In this document: one piece after another, positions 12,601 through 24,376 of the stretch | Layout of the letters: every line of letters starts with the position of its first letter | Numbering within the stretch: position 1 is the first letter of the stretch | Source: Crotophaga sulcirostris | Lineage: Eukaryota > Chordata > Aves > Cuculiformes > Crotophagidae | Assembly: GCA_013397455.1 (NCBI GenBank) | Contig: VYZB01000281.1 | Coordinates: forward strand, 496,001 to 560,000 | Reading direction: 5' to 3' | Length of the DNA: 64,000 nt | Notes under the pieces: model-generated | What the model was told of the DNA's origin: nothing | Seen by the model: only the letters and a program-made list of their open reading frames with translations | Database searches by the model: none | Translations under genes and position numbers: made by a program

Positions 12601-13355
12601 GAAAGAAAGGTCACATTGTTATTTTCTTACACTACGGAACAGTTTCTGTTATTGCAGATTCCAAAAGCCTGGAATCGTTATTTATGATCTAAGTCAAATT
12701 TAAGTCCTGGTTTCTACCAATTACCACAATCCACTCTAGGTTTTCTCTCTTCATTTCACAAATATGCGCAAAATAATTCCTTCACACTTGAAAACAGAGC
12801 GTTTGTCTCACCAATATGTGCTCTTCTTTTCTTCTTTAGTGGTAAACACAAAAAGTCTAGGAAAATATTGTTTTGATATGAATCACCCAAAGAAGCCATA
12901 TTTTATTTGAGAAATTTCGGAGGCTAAAAGAAAGGTGTAAGTTATAACTCAGCAGTGAACTATAGCAGGAGTTTTTTATCTGCACTTGTAAAAAAACCAT
13001 TAGATCTTTTGCTCCTAGTGCTTCTTCCTTGCTTAGCACTCTAACAATCTGACAGTTTAACATACACTTCTTATTAATTGTATGGTGCCCACGCTTTAAG
13101 AAAAAAGGTAAAAGGCCATATCCTGCTGCTTACTATGCTACTGTAAGTCTAATTATGCTCTCCTGAAAATAAATGAAATTATCTTGGGTTTACACTGGAG
13201 AAAAAGAGAGGAGAATCTGTCTCAGTACCTCTATAGAGCTGAAATATCATCTCTATCGCTTGGAGATATTTAAGAGCAACGCATACATATCAGTTAAACA
13301 TTGATTTTCTGAGTGTTTGAAGAGCTGGTGTAATGGAGGGAGGTGTCACCTCAGC

Positions 13356-13381
13356 AGCTTGAGCTCCTCTGAGCTCAAGCT
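13356..13381. repeat. Perfect 11-bp inverted repeat with 4-nt loop
   Basis: AGCTTGAGCTC at 13356-13366 is separated by CTCT from its exact reverse complement at 13371-13381. It would form a stable short hairpin in RNA or extruded DNA. No terminator role applies in a vertebrate intron, and its function is unknown. Confidence 0.85.
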
Positions 13382-13715
13382 CCTCCCTTGTGGGACATTT
13401 ATTTTTGAGTGCTGCACCATGGCCTCCCTCCAGCCAATGTCCCTGGGTCATGGAGAATCTCAAAGGGCATTGACCACATGCTGCAAAATACAAAGCCTTG
13501 TGGTGGGAGAGCACAAGGCAAGAGGCACGTATGGGACACTAATGCTTGGAGAAGGGGTTGCTCAGTGTTCAGTAGGAAGTGGGACTAGTTGGATTTAAAA
13601 TGAGCCTGTTAAGATCTGGTGAAGAAAATTATCCAACGCATGCCCCAATTAGGGCAAGTCAGGGCAAAAAAAAGCTCCAAACTGCAACTAATCCCACCAC
13701 ATTCCTAGATTCTTG

Positions 13716-13740
13716 AAAAAAAAAAAAGAAAGAAAAAAAG
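13716..13740. repeat. A-rich simple repeat
   Basis: A run of twelve adenines followed by GAAAGAAAAAAAGG. Low-complexity sequence. Confidence 0.85.
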
Positions 13741-16049
13741 GAGAAGATGATCCCACCTTCAAAGGGATTATAAAGGAACAAGGACTAACAAGGACCTGAG
13801 CTCTGTGCAAGGAAACACCATTGTGGGTTTTAATTACATAGACAGCACCGAGGTTTCTGGAGCCTTAAGAGTAAGGACTACTGGTTGTTTGTCTAAAATG
13901 GACACTGAAGGTCTCAGGATCCCTTGCATTACCCTTGCCCCCAAAGCTGAAATTAAATAGTGCACATGTGACCTTGCTCCATTAAGGTTCCCTTTCTCAT
14001 GAGCTCTGCTTTCTTTTCTCCCCTCCTCTCAGTTGAATACAAAAAATTGGAGAAAAAGTCTGCTTGAAACCTTTGAGTTTAATTTGGCTTTAGGTCAAAA
14101 CCAGAAGAGGATGAATAATATTTTATTTAGTAGATACAGCTTTTTTCTTTTTTTTGATTGTTTTTTCACTTCTTCACAGAAGACTAATGGATCTTATTGA
14201 ACAAGTCTTATGGCTGATGAAAAACCTTGAAAATATGCGTTGAATTTCTTAGACTGGTTAAAAACATCAAGTATTTTGTTCAAAAGCCCTAAGTCTGGCT
14301 TCACAAGTACCTTTCACTGACTGGACTACATTTTTTCACAAGCAGAAGATTAAGCTTCAAACTTCTGCCCAAGCCCAGTTACCAATTCCCCCCACATCAG
14401 CCCAGGTTCTGTATAAGTATTACAAACCTGATTAAAACTGTGAAGAATTTGGAGCTTCTAAGTATCCCCTAAATAAAGAGAGTGTTCAATTTTGAGAGTT
14501 CTTTCCTGACTGTGCACATGTTGTACCCTGATAGACAATGGAAAGGTGAATCTTTCCTACAACAATGGAGAATAAAACAGAGAAGCAAACAAAGCCTTCA
14601 TTCAGATCAACCTTCCAGGAAACCAAGATGATTTCCATCATTTTTATGACTTTTCCCTAGAGGCAAAACACATCTAATTAGCAAATCCCCCTACAAGTTT
14701 GCTTCAATTTGACACGAAGTGAATGTGACAAGCAGAGGAATTATAAGCCTTACATTTCCAGTTAGCAAGCTTGGGTTGATAAAGTCAAGTCCAAATGCTT
14801 TTTGGGGATCTTAAAGCTTGGGGAGTAAAAATCCAGAGGGTGAGCTGGTTCAGCCAAAAATGTGAATTTATAGTGTTCCAGCCAGTGCTATCTGATGGCA
14901 ATGTCACAGCAGCCCTTTGTGAATGTGTACTCACATTTCCAGATACAAAGCATTGCAGCCAGTACTAAGATGGTCCTTTTAATCCACAATTATAATGATC
15001 TGAGGAGGAGCTGAATGATAACAAACAGAATCAAACCTTGCTTCCTCAAAAAGGAATAGGGCATGAGTAAAATAAATATTAATCATGAAGTTAATTAGTA
15101 AAAGCTGGTAATTAACAATGCATTACTTTTAAAGACTTGTAGGAATCCTCAGAGGTGGGAGAAGATCCTTCAGGAAAATAGACTGTGCAGGCTAAATAAG
15201 GTGATATCCCTGTTGCTGAAGACAATGGGAGTTTACCCATGGGGTTGCTTTGACCTCCGTTGTCTTTATTGTAAGATAAAGTACTAGTGGAGACTTCTCT
15301 GATTTAATATTCAGACTCAGCCTATAGGTCAAGCAGGCCTTGACCAAGGGGTTGGTGGGCTTTCGCAACTGTGCAGGCAGGCACTAAGGGAGTCCACAGA
15401 ACTCATAAATACTGCCAGTTACATTCAAACCTTTAAAAAACTCTGCAAATTATGGATCAATTGTATTCCTAAGTATCATACCAGTAGCTACAGAGTACTC
15501 TACTGAAAGAAACCTACCTGATTTTCTGAAATTCAGCAGAGCTTTAGAATAACTGCTGAGGATCTTTATAAAAATTCAGTTGCCTCTCTAGAACATAGAA
15601 ACAAGAGCATTCTTGCTGCAAAAGCCCTGTGTTCTGTACCTACAATGTTTCTAAGCTTCTCAGCTGTGCTGTGGGTCAGGTAACCGTGTCCTGCAGACAA
15701 CACTGTGGGAAAGTGGTTCAGGTGACAAGACACTTTGGAAAGCTACTTGCAGAAGCCTGTGATGATAGGCAAAACTCCTTTCTTGGTGTAATATCTAAAG
15801 TTTGGCACTCAGCAAAGTTCATTTAGGGAAAGCTTCCTATGTCAAAAGATCTTGCAGCTGCACAGGTGAGAGATCCTGTTACACTTATGATAAACCTTAC
15901 AAGTACTATTGTAGCCACATGGCCAAGTACCATCCTGTTGGTTTGTCTCCCTCAGCAGCAGCCCAAGAGGACACAGAGCAAGGAGCTAACATTGCCTCAA
16001 GTGGAGTTGCTCTCAGTGTTTTCATTCCTTTCCAGAATGTGACCTTGCA

Positions 16050-16064
16050 TTTTTTTTTTTTTTT
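16050..16064. repeat. Poly-T run (15 T)
   Basis: Fifteen T followed by CAG on the plus strand. It superficially resembles a splice acceptor but lies on the strand opposite MAML2 and has no coding sequence after it. Confidence 0.85.
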
Positions 16065-17566
16065 CAGAAAAATAGTAGTGTTTGCAAAAGTCCTGCCTGT
16101 CTCCCCTGTGCTGACAGATTGCTGGAAGCTTCATCATGGCTGAATGAAGGAACTGTTAAAATTCATCTGCCCGCCAGTCTATTAAGAGAATGGGGAAATG
16201 TGCATAAGGAGAGCATACAGTGGCTCAAGCAGGAGAGGAACAGCCAGCAGAAACCTCCCATAAAGTAGCAAAGCTGTGCTTGCTTCTTGCCAGTGCTTGT
16301 TCTCCAGCATCTCCCAAAAAAGCAACACCTAGTCACTCAAAACTGCATAGATGTTTCACCTGGTACCTATTGCTAAAGGAATGTCTCCTGGAGAAAGTCA
16401 CAGTTAGTTGGTTAGAGAATTTAAAAGAGTTAAAAGTAGAAAGGTGTCCATGCATACAACTATATTTACTTCACTTCTTTTTTTAAAACATCAAACTGTT
16501 CACCCAAACAGTTTGGCGAAGAAACTCCATTTCTGAATAATTCACTCACAATGCTGCTTCCTTGGGTAAGACTTAGGTTTTCACTTTTCAGTAGTTTCCT
16601 GTAGATGTTTTTCACATCCACAAATGATCTCCACACCTGTATTTCCATTCCTTCAAATGTGTTGAGCCTAAGTCCCACCAAAACACCCCAGAGTGGCTCA
16701 AACGTCCTAAGGTCAAATATGTTTTACTTGTTTTGCACCTAGCTTCCAGTTTCTGGGGTACGGTGAGGTTACATATTCAAACTTCAGTTGGCAGGTCTGA
16801 AACTTGGGATCCTGGTGCACAGAGACTTGACAGAGTATAGCTGAACTATGTTAATCAATCATGCCAGAGCACTGTCTCATGATAACACCATGGGAGCTGA
16901 CCATGTCGTATATAATTGTAGACATATCTGTGGCAACCTTCACCTTCGTATCTAAGCAAGTATTTTATCCACAGAATATTCCCCGAAATGTGATGGGTGT
17001 TTATAAAGCTCACAGATAAGTCTTAGTTTCCCTTTGCCAAACAGATAACAAATGTGCAACAAATGTGTTTTGTGATGTCAGTCAGAAGACATCTAAAACC
17101 AGAATTTCCTAACCCTTCCTGAGGAAAATGATAGCATAAAAATTAATGTTGTAAAATATATTATCTAAGATAACACAGGAATCCATTAAAATTTTGCCAT
17201 TCAAAAGAGCTTAAATTTTTGTAAGCTAGAAAACTTGGATACGGGTCCAAAATAAGCCTGCATCTACCCTACTATCTTACCTTTATGACAAGTAGATATA
17301 AATATAATTCTGACATAATATATACAAGTGACATGTTCACCCCACTGCGTTAAGAAAACAGTGTTGTCTTTCTTGAAATTCTTATAAGTGGGTATCCATG
17401 ATAAACCTGAATAGGTGCTAATGTGCCATCACTAGCTCTGCTGAAGTATGTGCTGAGATGGTCATTATCTGTCACCAGTACACATCTCTTGGAGGAATGA
17501 GGTCAGGCTGGAAAAGCCTTTTTACTACTGAGACCAGAATGATTCTGTAAAATAAGGAGGAATTTG

Positions 17567-17575
17567 CCTTACCTG
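17567..17575 (-). promoter_or_regulatory. MAML2: 5' splice site of MAML2 intron 2 (donor)
   Basis: On the minus strand the exon ends CAG|GTAAGG, a near-perfect match to the vertebrate donor consensus, immediately after the SQQHRQ codons. Continuing past it gives 15 non-conserved residues and a stop at 17525, as expected of read-through into an intron. The exon ends in phase 0. Confidence 0.92.
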
Positions 17576-19027
17576 TCTATGCTGCTGAGAGACTGGATAC
17601 TGCAAACCTGAGATTTGCTGGCTTTGCTGCATTTTCTGAAGCATCATTTTTTGCTGCATTGCTAGGGGTACATTTGGTGGCCTTTGAAGAGACTGGCTCT
17701 GGAGAGGCTGAGCAGGCGGCGGCTGTGGCTGTTGTTGCTGCTGTTGCTGTGGCTGTTGCACGGGGGCTGAACTCTGTGCCTGCTGTGTGTAGTGCAGAAG
17801 AGCAGGCTTGTTTTGGGAACCCAAAACTGAAGGCATCTGCTGGTTTGTTTGCTCTGAGTTAAAGTGAAACAAAGGCTTTGTGTTGCCATGATGCTGCTCT
17901 AGTGGTGGCTGAGTGCTGTTGATAAAGTTTCTGTTGAGGTCCTGAGGCTTCTGTTGCAGGATTATGTCCATGGGATTGTTCTGGGGAGTGGTTGGTTTAT
18001 AAACATAATTGTTCATCCCTTTTGACTGGTTTCCATTCACTGGTACCCCAAGCATTGCTGAGCTTTGTGGGCTGAACTGCTGCTGGCGAAAAGAAGGACT
18101 GGGGATTTTCTCTTGCACGAAGGGTCCAGGGGAAGGTCCTGATGGAGACAAGGTGGACCAGTTGGCTGTCTGGTTCTGCTGCTGCTGTTGCTGCTGAATC
18201 AAGGCATGCTGCTGCCGGTTGGCTGCAATCTGTTTGAGTTGCTGTGCATGAGACACCTCCTGCCAGTTAGGCAATGGTCGACTGGTTGCAGAAGACACCT
18301 GCGATACCTGTGTTTGATTCTGAGGCACCGAAGGGATGGGTGAAGAGGTGGACATGGCAGCAGGGGCCATAGTGAAGGCTGGACCTGTAGAAGAAGGTCT
18401 CATCTGTGGGGAGCCCACAGGACCCTGATTCATGCCTGGTGCATATTCACTCTTTATCACCATCTTATCCATCTGCAGAGATCTCACTGGGCCCCTCTGG
18501 TTCTGCTGCCCAAGGTCAATGTTGAATGGCTCATCTTGTTTTATTGTGGCATTTATCATATTCTCTAGCTCGAGATCACTCATTGGTGGCACTGATATGT
18601 TAGTCAGTTCATTAAATAGTTCCTGAAGTTCCAGATCCATCATTTGTTCCCATGAGTCTTCCCCATATCTGTTAGGGAACATGTTCTCATGGGGCGTCTG
18701 GCCATCTAAGTGTTTGCTGCAGGACATCGTTTCTCCTGGTTCTTTCTTTACCTCTTTCAAAGTCATATTAAACATGCCATTCCCACTAGCATGTGTGTTG
18801 TTTGCTAGGTTGCTAGCTTTTCTTTGTGATCCTTGCCCCACAGACATAGTTCCTGACATTGACTGGCTTTGGCAATTGTTAACATGTTGTCCACCTTGTC
18901 CCACTGAGATATTATCACCCACTCTTACCCTCTTAATGTCAAGGAAATTGCTCTCTGAAACACCATTGGGCCTCTTGTTGACAGGTGACAGATTTACCAC
19001 CAACTTTCTCTTCAAGGAGCCTTGGAG
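17573..19027 (-). CDS. MAML2: MAML2 exon 2 (mastermind-like 2, internal coding exon, 485 codons)
   Basis: This is an internal exon of the Notch transcriptional co-activator mastermind-like 2, a nuclear protein that binds the Notch intracellular domain/CSL complex through exon 1 and recruits p300/CBP through downstream acidic segments. The translation opens with LQGSLKRK, the point where the human protein enters exon 2, and ends in SQQHRQ directly before a GT donor. Numbered from the exon start: residues 6-20 are a basic, NLS-like patch (KRK...NKRP); residues 131-166 are an acidic, hydrophobic activation segment (ELFNELTNISVPPMSDLELE); residues 278-284 and 427-433 are runs of seven glutamines; the rest is Q/P/S-rich and probably disordered. 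The open frame continues upstream to a Met at 19078 and downstream to a stop at 17525, but both extensions are intronic, so no start codon belongs here. The activation segment matches MAML2 better than MAML1 or MAML3. Exon 1 and exons 3 onward lie outside the window. Confidence 0.95.
17702..17758 (-). repeat. MAML2: Glutamine/proline-rich repeat tract in MAML2 exon 2
   Basis: This minus-strand stretch encodes QQP, seven Q, PQ and PPP followed by AQPLQ. The glutamine codons mix CAG and CAA and are interrupted by CCA, so the DNA is not a pure CAG array and should be fairly stable. Human MAML2 carries a much longer polyglutamine region at the equivalent place (known from the family). A second seven-Q run lies at 18176-18196. 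Confidence 0.85.
18176..18196 (-). repeat. MAML2: Seven-glutamine run in MAML2 exon 2
   Basis: Seven consecutive glutamine codons (exon residues 278-284) follow the RQQHALI segment. The plus strand reads as CTG triplets with one TTG interruption. It sits between the conserved QEVSHAQQLKQIAANRQQH segment and the serine/proline-rich part. Confidence 0.85.
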
Positions 19028-19060
19028 CTGAAAGAAGCAGAGACATAAAAAAATAATTAG
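19028..19060 (-). promoter_or_regulatory. MAML2: 3' splice site of MAML2 intron 1 (acceptor, pyrimidine tract, branch point)
   Basis: Read on the minus strand, a T/C-rich run (TGTCTCTGCTTCTTTCAG) ends in the AG at plus positions 19029-19028, directly before the CTC codon that opens the conserved LQGSLKRK segment. A CTAAT match to the vertebrate branch-point consensus lies at 19060-19056, placing its adenosine about 29 nt before the exon. The boundary fits the protein homology exactly and gives a phase-0 start. The branch point is inferred from consensus only. Confidence 0.88.
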
Positions 19061-22000
19061 ATGACACCAAAGAAACAATCTATTGTCTATTAGCTAGAAA
19101 GACCTTGTAAGTCAACAGGTCAAGTAAGCATTACTTAGTACGGAAAGCTACTCTGAGCTTTCTCATGAAACTTTGCAGAATTGCTGGAAAATATGTTGTG
19201 AGACATCTCTCTGCCACCACCACCTCTGTCCTTGTAGGCATGAGCATTTTTCTAGCACTGTTGCCTCCTGTTGATCACAGACCCCCTTTCCTCCATGGGC
19301 ATGAGCGGAGGGAGGTGGCCACAGCTGTAGCTGGCAAAACTTAGGGCATAGCTGCCCCAGATTTGCTCCTGTCTAACTCTGCTAGACAGACCTAAAGTAT
19401 TTTCAGATAGCAGAGACTAATGTAGTCATGAAACCTACCCTTGTGTCTACCCAGTACTGCAAGATTTCACTCTCATTATTTTCCCATATGATTCAAAAAT
19501 CCATTTTTGACTGCTGTAGAGTCCAAAGGTCCTAGAAGATATTTTGATGGCACGTATGAGTTCCAGGCATCCTGATCTCACATAGGTTTACACTGGCTAG
19601 AGATGTGTATAATTCAGTTGTATAATTTTCAATGTTAACTTGTTCAAAACTGAAATTAAGTGACTGGAGCCACGTCAGGTTATGTCAGCCAAGGGTCTGG
19701 CTCATGATGCATTGTCGGATTATTTTCCAGAGATGTATATTAATACATTAAACCCTAATTGTTTATGTCCTGAAACATCTGCTATGAAACACACAGTCCA
19801 TGCAGTGTTGCTCTGAGAACTGTAACTGTCTTTCTTTTCCTTCAATATTTACAGTGACACTTTCATCTGTTCACAAGTCCCATGAGCCAACTCAAAAAAA
19901 AGAGGTTTGGTCCACCTGATCTACACCCACCTGCCACGGTTGTACACACAAATTCCTACCCTGTGCACGCGAAACAAAGGTGCAGTGTCATGAACTGAAG
20001 AGTTTGGACTCAGTGCACGTACACTGTTGTTTTGAATTTCAAAAAGCTAGTTCATAAAAGAATGGATCACTTTTAAACAAGCACACCCATCGTATCCTTA
20101 GCTCTGTACATTAAAGATGTGCACACCAATCGCTAGTCCCAGCGAACCAACATGCAGGCACACACACCACCACTGCTTCAGCCATGAACAACATCAGGAA
20201 ACTACCCAGGGAAACATGTCTCCTGCCTTTCTGCACCTGGGCAAAAGTACACCAGCCTCAGAGGCAATAGGCAAATGTCATTTGACAAATACCAGTGTTT
20301 GCCAGTTAGAAAATGGCACTTGTACAAACTGTGACACCTTCGGAGCCTGTGATGGGCAGAGGGAACACTGAGAACTCTAATTTTCCAGTTAGGTGAGGAA
20401 GGATGATTTATGAGATCTTCAAATCACATTATTTGTATCATGCTGTTCCATGTACAGAATTCAGTGGACACCTAATACTCTCTTGTGGCCCTTGTTCCCC
20501 TCAGCTTATCTATAGGTAAGAGATCTTCCCAGATAACTCCAGGTGTGAACACTTTCATACTGGAGTGAATATCACTGAGCTGCTTTTGAAGAGTTCAACT
20601 GACAAATATGCATTTGCTCCATACCCACCTACCCTTCCACTGCATCAACAGATCACTGAGTTTAACCCCTAAAAATAAAGCTTATAATTTCTCTCTTTGA
20701 CACTGAAAAATCTTGTATCTCAAGCTAAGTTTCCAGCACAGCTTATGAATCACAGATTCATGTTTTCATTTCATAAAGACAGACATGTGGGTGCCTGTTT
20801 GTAAAAGTCTGCAGACCTTGTGTCTTCAGGAGTAACTAACTCTCATTAGGTATCTTCAGGGAGGGAGTTTTGGGTGGTCACTTGCTAAGAGCACGGATGG
20901 CCTTTGATTAGCGTGCTTCTTCTGACACATGAGTCACTGTACTTTCCTTTGTAAAAAAAAAAAAGCAGTAAGCTGCACTTCCTTTTACCATCATCTTTGC
21001 TTTCAGTATGTTTATTAGAAATCATTCTCATGCCCCCAAATTCATCTTCCTGGGAAACTGGAAAGTCCCCAGGTCATCAGAATACATGACTTTGCAGCAC
21101 GTTTTGATTTCAGATGTGTTGCTGACAGAAAGGCTGAACAGATAATGAATAATATGTCCTCTGCATATAGATATGCTTTACGTGGTTAATACATCTTCCT
21201 GAATTAATTTTGCTTTTGCTTGACATTTTGAATCAGAGGGAGATGATAGAAATGCCTGTACATTTTCAGAGCACCTGCACCAGGCTTTCTGATACAATTA
21301 AAACTCAGGTGTTGCACTGTGCTGTGCGTAGTAGCTGCTTTTCTTCTGCATCTGAACAAGCTGCTGGCAGATACGGGGGAGCTGTGAAGTGGTTTACCTA
21401 GTGACACACACAAGCAAGCAGCAGAGCCAGAGAGAGCACCACGATCTCCAGACGCATCCCTTAACCAAACGCTCCCTCCCTCAACGTGGGCTGGAGGACT
21501 CCAGGTTTCATGACATCTGCTCTGCTAAAGTGCCCGCTGAAAAAGGCATTATGCATTTAGAAAGAAGAAGTAACAAGAGCTGGCTTATCACATCTCCCCC
21601 AAATCTTGCAAACATTGCCCTCTGAAAGCTGACATCTTGGTCAATAGGTGTCCTCACCTTAAAGCAGCAATGAGAGCAAGCAAGGCTTCAAAGGTGCAGG
21701 GGAGCTCAGGGAGGCTGCTGAAAAGGTCCTGCTTTCACATCCCCCATGAGTTAGGGATGTGGACGGTGAGGGCATGGGAAGGATGTGACAGCCCACAGGG
21801 ATGAAGTCTCCTCTCCCTGTTTGCACCAAGCTGTTACCAATTACGTGTCAGGGCGGTTCACCAGGGACCGGTCCCTGTCCAGTGAGATGAAGAGTGTCCA
21901 TCGAAGCCTCTCTGTCTTGCTATTTCATGTGAACTCTACCTTCTACAGGGCACTGCTGCCTGAACACGATGCCTGTTTTTTTTTTTCAAAGGGGAAGGGG

Positions 22001-24204
22001 CCAGGGTTCGATCACTCAAACCTTTGCAGTTTTCTAGCAATCATATTTTCCAGCTACTGATTGAAAGTCAGTACTCAAGCCCTTTTTCCCCAAGCAAAGC
22101 ACAGACTCTTCAGAGAGCTGGCCAGATTTCAAGCTCCACCTCTTCCAGTTTGCAAGCCAGGATTGATCTGGGTCAGTAAACATAAAGTAAAAGTTTCTAT
22201 AGCACACAGGCACGTTCTTCAGATCAAAGGGGCTTGCAATTACACATCTCAAACTGTGCAATATTGAAAGGCTCTGTGATGGGAAATGGGTGACATGACA
22301 GGAAGTGGGAGAGGAGGAAGCCCTCCATGCACAGCTCCATCCCACAGGTAGGTGGGCAGCACTGTGTGAACCATCAGAGAGTAACGCGTTTCCTGGCAGC
22401 CTCTGTTATTGTAAGACCTTTCACTGAGCTGGCTCTGGTGAGTCAGCACGCGTTCACGCACTTGCAGTGAGGGAGTGCTGGATGCATTGATTTTATGAAG
22501 TTCAAACTGCACAGGCCAAGCTTGTTGAGATCACGTTTGCAAGAGAGTGCAGTGCTGTTACTGGCCAGACTGCTCAGGGACATTAAACAGGGCAAAACTT
22601 TAGAGATGACTCGGTTTAAATAACACCCAATGTGACACTATGTCCTAAGCAGAGGCACAGTTAAGTTCTATTTAAAATTTATTCTGAGTCTTAAAAGGTA
22701 TTTAAGAGAGGCAGCTTCTTCTCTAATGCTCCCTGACACCAGGCCAAATCAGCAGGAGTTCCACTGAGTTAATAATTAAAGCTCATCAAAATCCGCTACC
22801 AAATAATTTTTCTTTTGGCAAAACGAAAAGAAAAGGCTTTTGCTTCATCTTTCTTTTTGTTGAAGGTTTTTACTAAATGTAAAACTAGAGGGGTTTTTTT
22901 CTGGCTTGAAAACTTTTTCAGAAACTGAAATGCAAAAACTACTTTGATGCAAAAGCACAATTTGTGAATGAGAAGTTTTAGAGACTGTTTTCTCCAAAAT
23001 ATCCACATTTAACAATATTTTTTCCACATCTTTGATCCACCTCTGACATTAGACATTACCCATGTGTATTCAACTTGTATTCCTTTCCACAGGGACTGTG
23101 GCAGTAGGAAATGATAAGTACTATTTGGTTTCGCTTTCATTAATAGTCTCATTTTTTTTGTACACTTCATGCAGCTTCTCCAGTTGGACTTTCTTTAGAA
23201 TTTTCTTTTACTTTTATTTAACAATGTGTAGGAGAAGAGAACTTGAGAGAAGTCCTAGGTTAATCATCCAGTACCCTTGAGTTTCACAGCTTACAGGACA
23301 AGTAAAACACAGCCTGGCCCTCTCATGTGCCTGAGTATCTCCATAGTGCCTGCAGATCTCAAAAAAAATTCATTTCCCAATTTCCCATCCTTGGCCTTGT
23401 CAGAGATGTTAATAACACATCTGACTGTCATCTCAAAATGTTTATAGCTAGACAGTCAAGACTGGGCCAAAACACCAAAATGCTCCAAGGAAACTACAGA
23501 GAAAACAAGGGTTGATATAGTTTCAATTCTCCAGTAACCTTTGTTAGCTGAAGATATAAAAAAATCTCTTACCACCTTTGTTCCTCATCTCTCATATTTT
23601 CCTACTAAGGTTTGCAGCTTGCTTAGCTTGTGTGGTGGAACAACAAAGATGAAAATTATAATGTGCTACTAACGTAAACCCCAAATGATTACCACACTTT
23701 GTGCAGCAGGCAGCGCAGCAGCAGTTCATGTGGAGTAGTGCTTCTGATGTTAAAAGAACAGCTTCGGATTTTATGCTTTTAATATAGAAGCAGCAGACAA
23801 ATCCACTTTAAAAGGTCCCTTTTGGACTTCCTAGACATTCTTACAATATGTGCTGACTGTATCTATGGCTGCACTGTAAACAAAATCCTTCATGTATCCA
23901 GGGAAGGGAAGGGGTAAAGGAATTGCATGAAAAATGCAGAAAATATTCAAACAATGAAAGTGGCCAAAAAAAAAAAAATCATTCCAAAGGAAGAAAATAT
24001 GCTGAATACTACTTCTTATTTATGCTGTGAAAGCACCTTTGCATCCCAGGGCTGGACCCAGTGAGCTACCCGCTAGGATTTAGGGCCTGAACCTGAATGG
24101 CAGCAGCTCTCCTTTCCAAATATTGGTTTGCAGTGTTTGCTGCCAGCCACCTGCAATGCCACCTCCTGCCCTACCCACAGGTGAGCTGAGCCAAGGAGCA
24201 TCCC
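19061..24204. other. Intronic sequence without recognised genes
   Basis: Intron 1 just upstream of exon 2. No transposon with recognisable protein, RNA gene or credible exon was found. Short poly-A (about 20952-20963 and 23966-23978) and poly-T (about 21977-21986) runs are present. Confidence 0.6.
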
Positions 24205-24376
24205 TTTGGGTCAGGCACTGGCACAGCTGCCCAGGGAGGTGGTTGAGTCACCATCCCTGCAGGTGTTTAGAAGACAGGTAGATAAGTTCCTCAGGGATGT
24301 GGTTTAGTATTTAGATAGGTATGGTTGGACCCAATGATCTCAAAGGTCTTTTCCAACCAGATGATTCTATGATTAG
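24205..24376 (+). mobile_element. CR1 LINE 3' fragment
   Basis: The plus strand carries the CR1 C-terminal pattern GGCACTGGCACAGCTGCCC then AGGGAGGTGGTTGAGTCACC, the UTR segment GATCTCAAAGGTCTTTTCC, and ends in ATGATTCTATGATT, the typical CR1 3' terminus. The 5' edge is approximate because similarity fades. It has no coding capacity. Confidence 0.9.

Larger units (their letters stand above)
9666..17566. other. Intronic sequence without recognised genes
   Basis: Intron 2 sequence leading up to the exon 2 donor. It contains a perfect 11-bp hairpin at 13356-13381, a poly-A/G run at 13716-13740 and a 15-T run at 16050-16064. No exon, RNA gene or transposon with a recognisable protein was found. 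Confidence 0.6.
1..17572 (-). other. MAML2: MAML2 intron 2, 5' part (runs off the window)
   Basis: Because MAML2 is read on the minus strand, everything below the donor at 17572 is the start of intron 2. I looked for the glutamine/methionine-rich coding of the next exons, which would appear as CTG/TTG-rich sequence on the plus strand, and found none. The only CTG cluster (about 1651-1665) reads into a stop on the minus strand. The assignment as intron follows from the splice donor; no second gene was recognised. Confidence 0.85.

Noticed and set aside
16050..16070. T15-CAG as a splice acceptor
   Set aside because: Wrong strand for MAML2 and followed by an in-frame stop (AAAAATAG); no exon after it.
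17525..17572. C-terminal 15 residues and stop of the same frame
   Set aside because: They follow a consensus GTAAGG donor and have no MAML2 similarity, so this is intron read-through.
19028..19078. Methionine at 19078 as the start of a 517-residue protein
   Set aside because: The first 17 residues are translated intron (pyrimidine tract and AG acceptor). Homology starts exactly after the AG.
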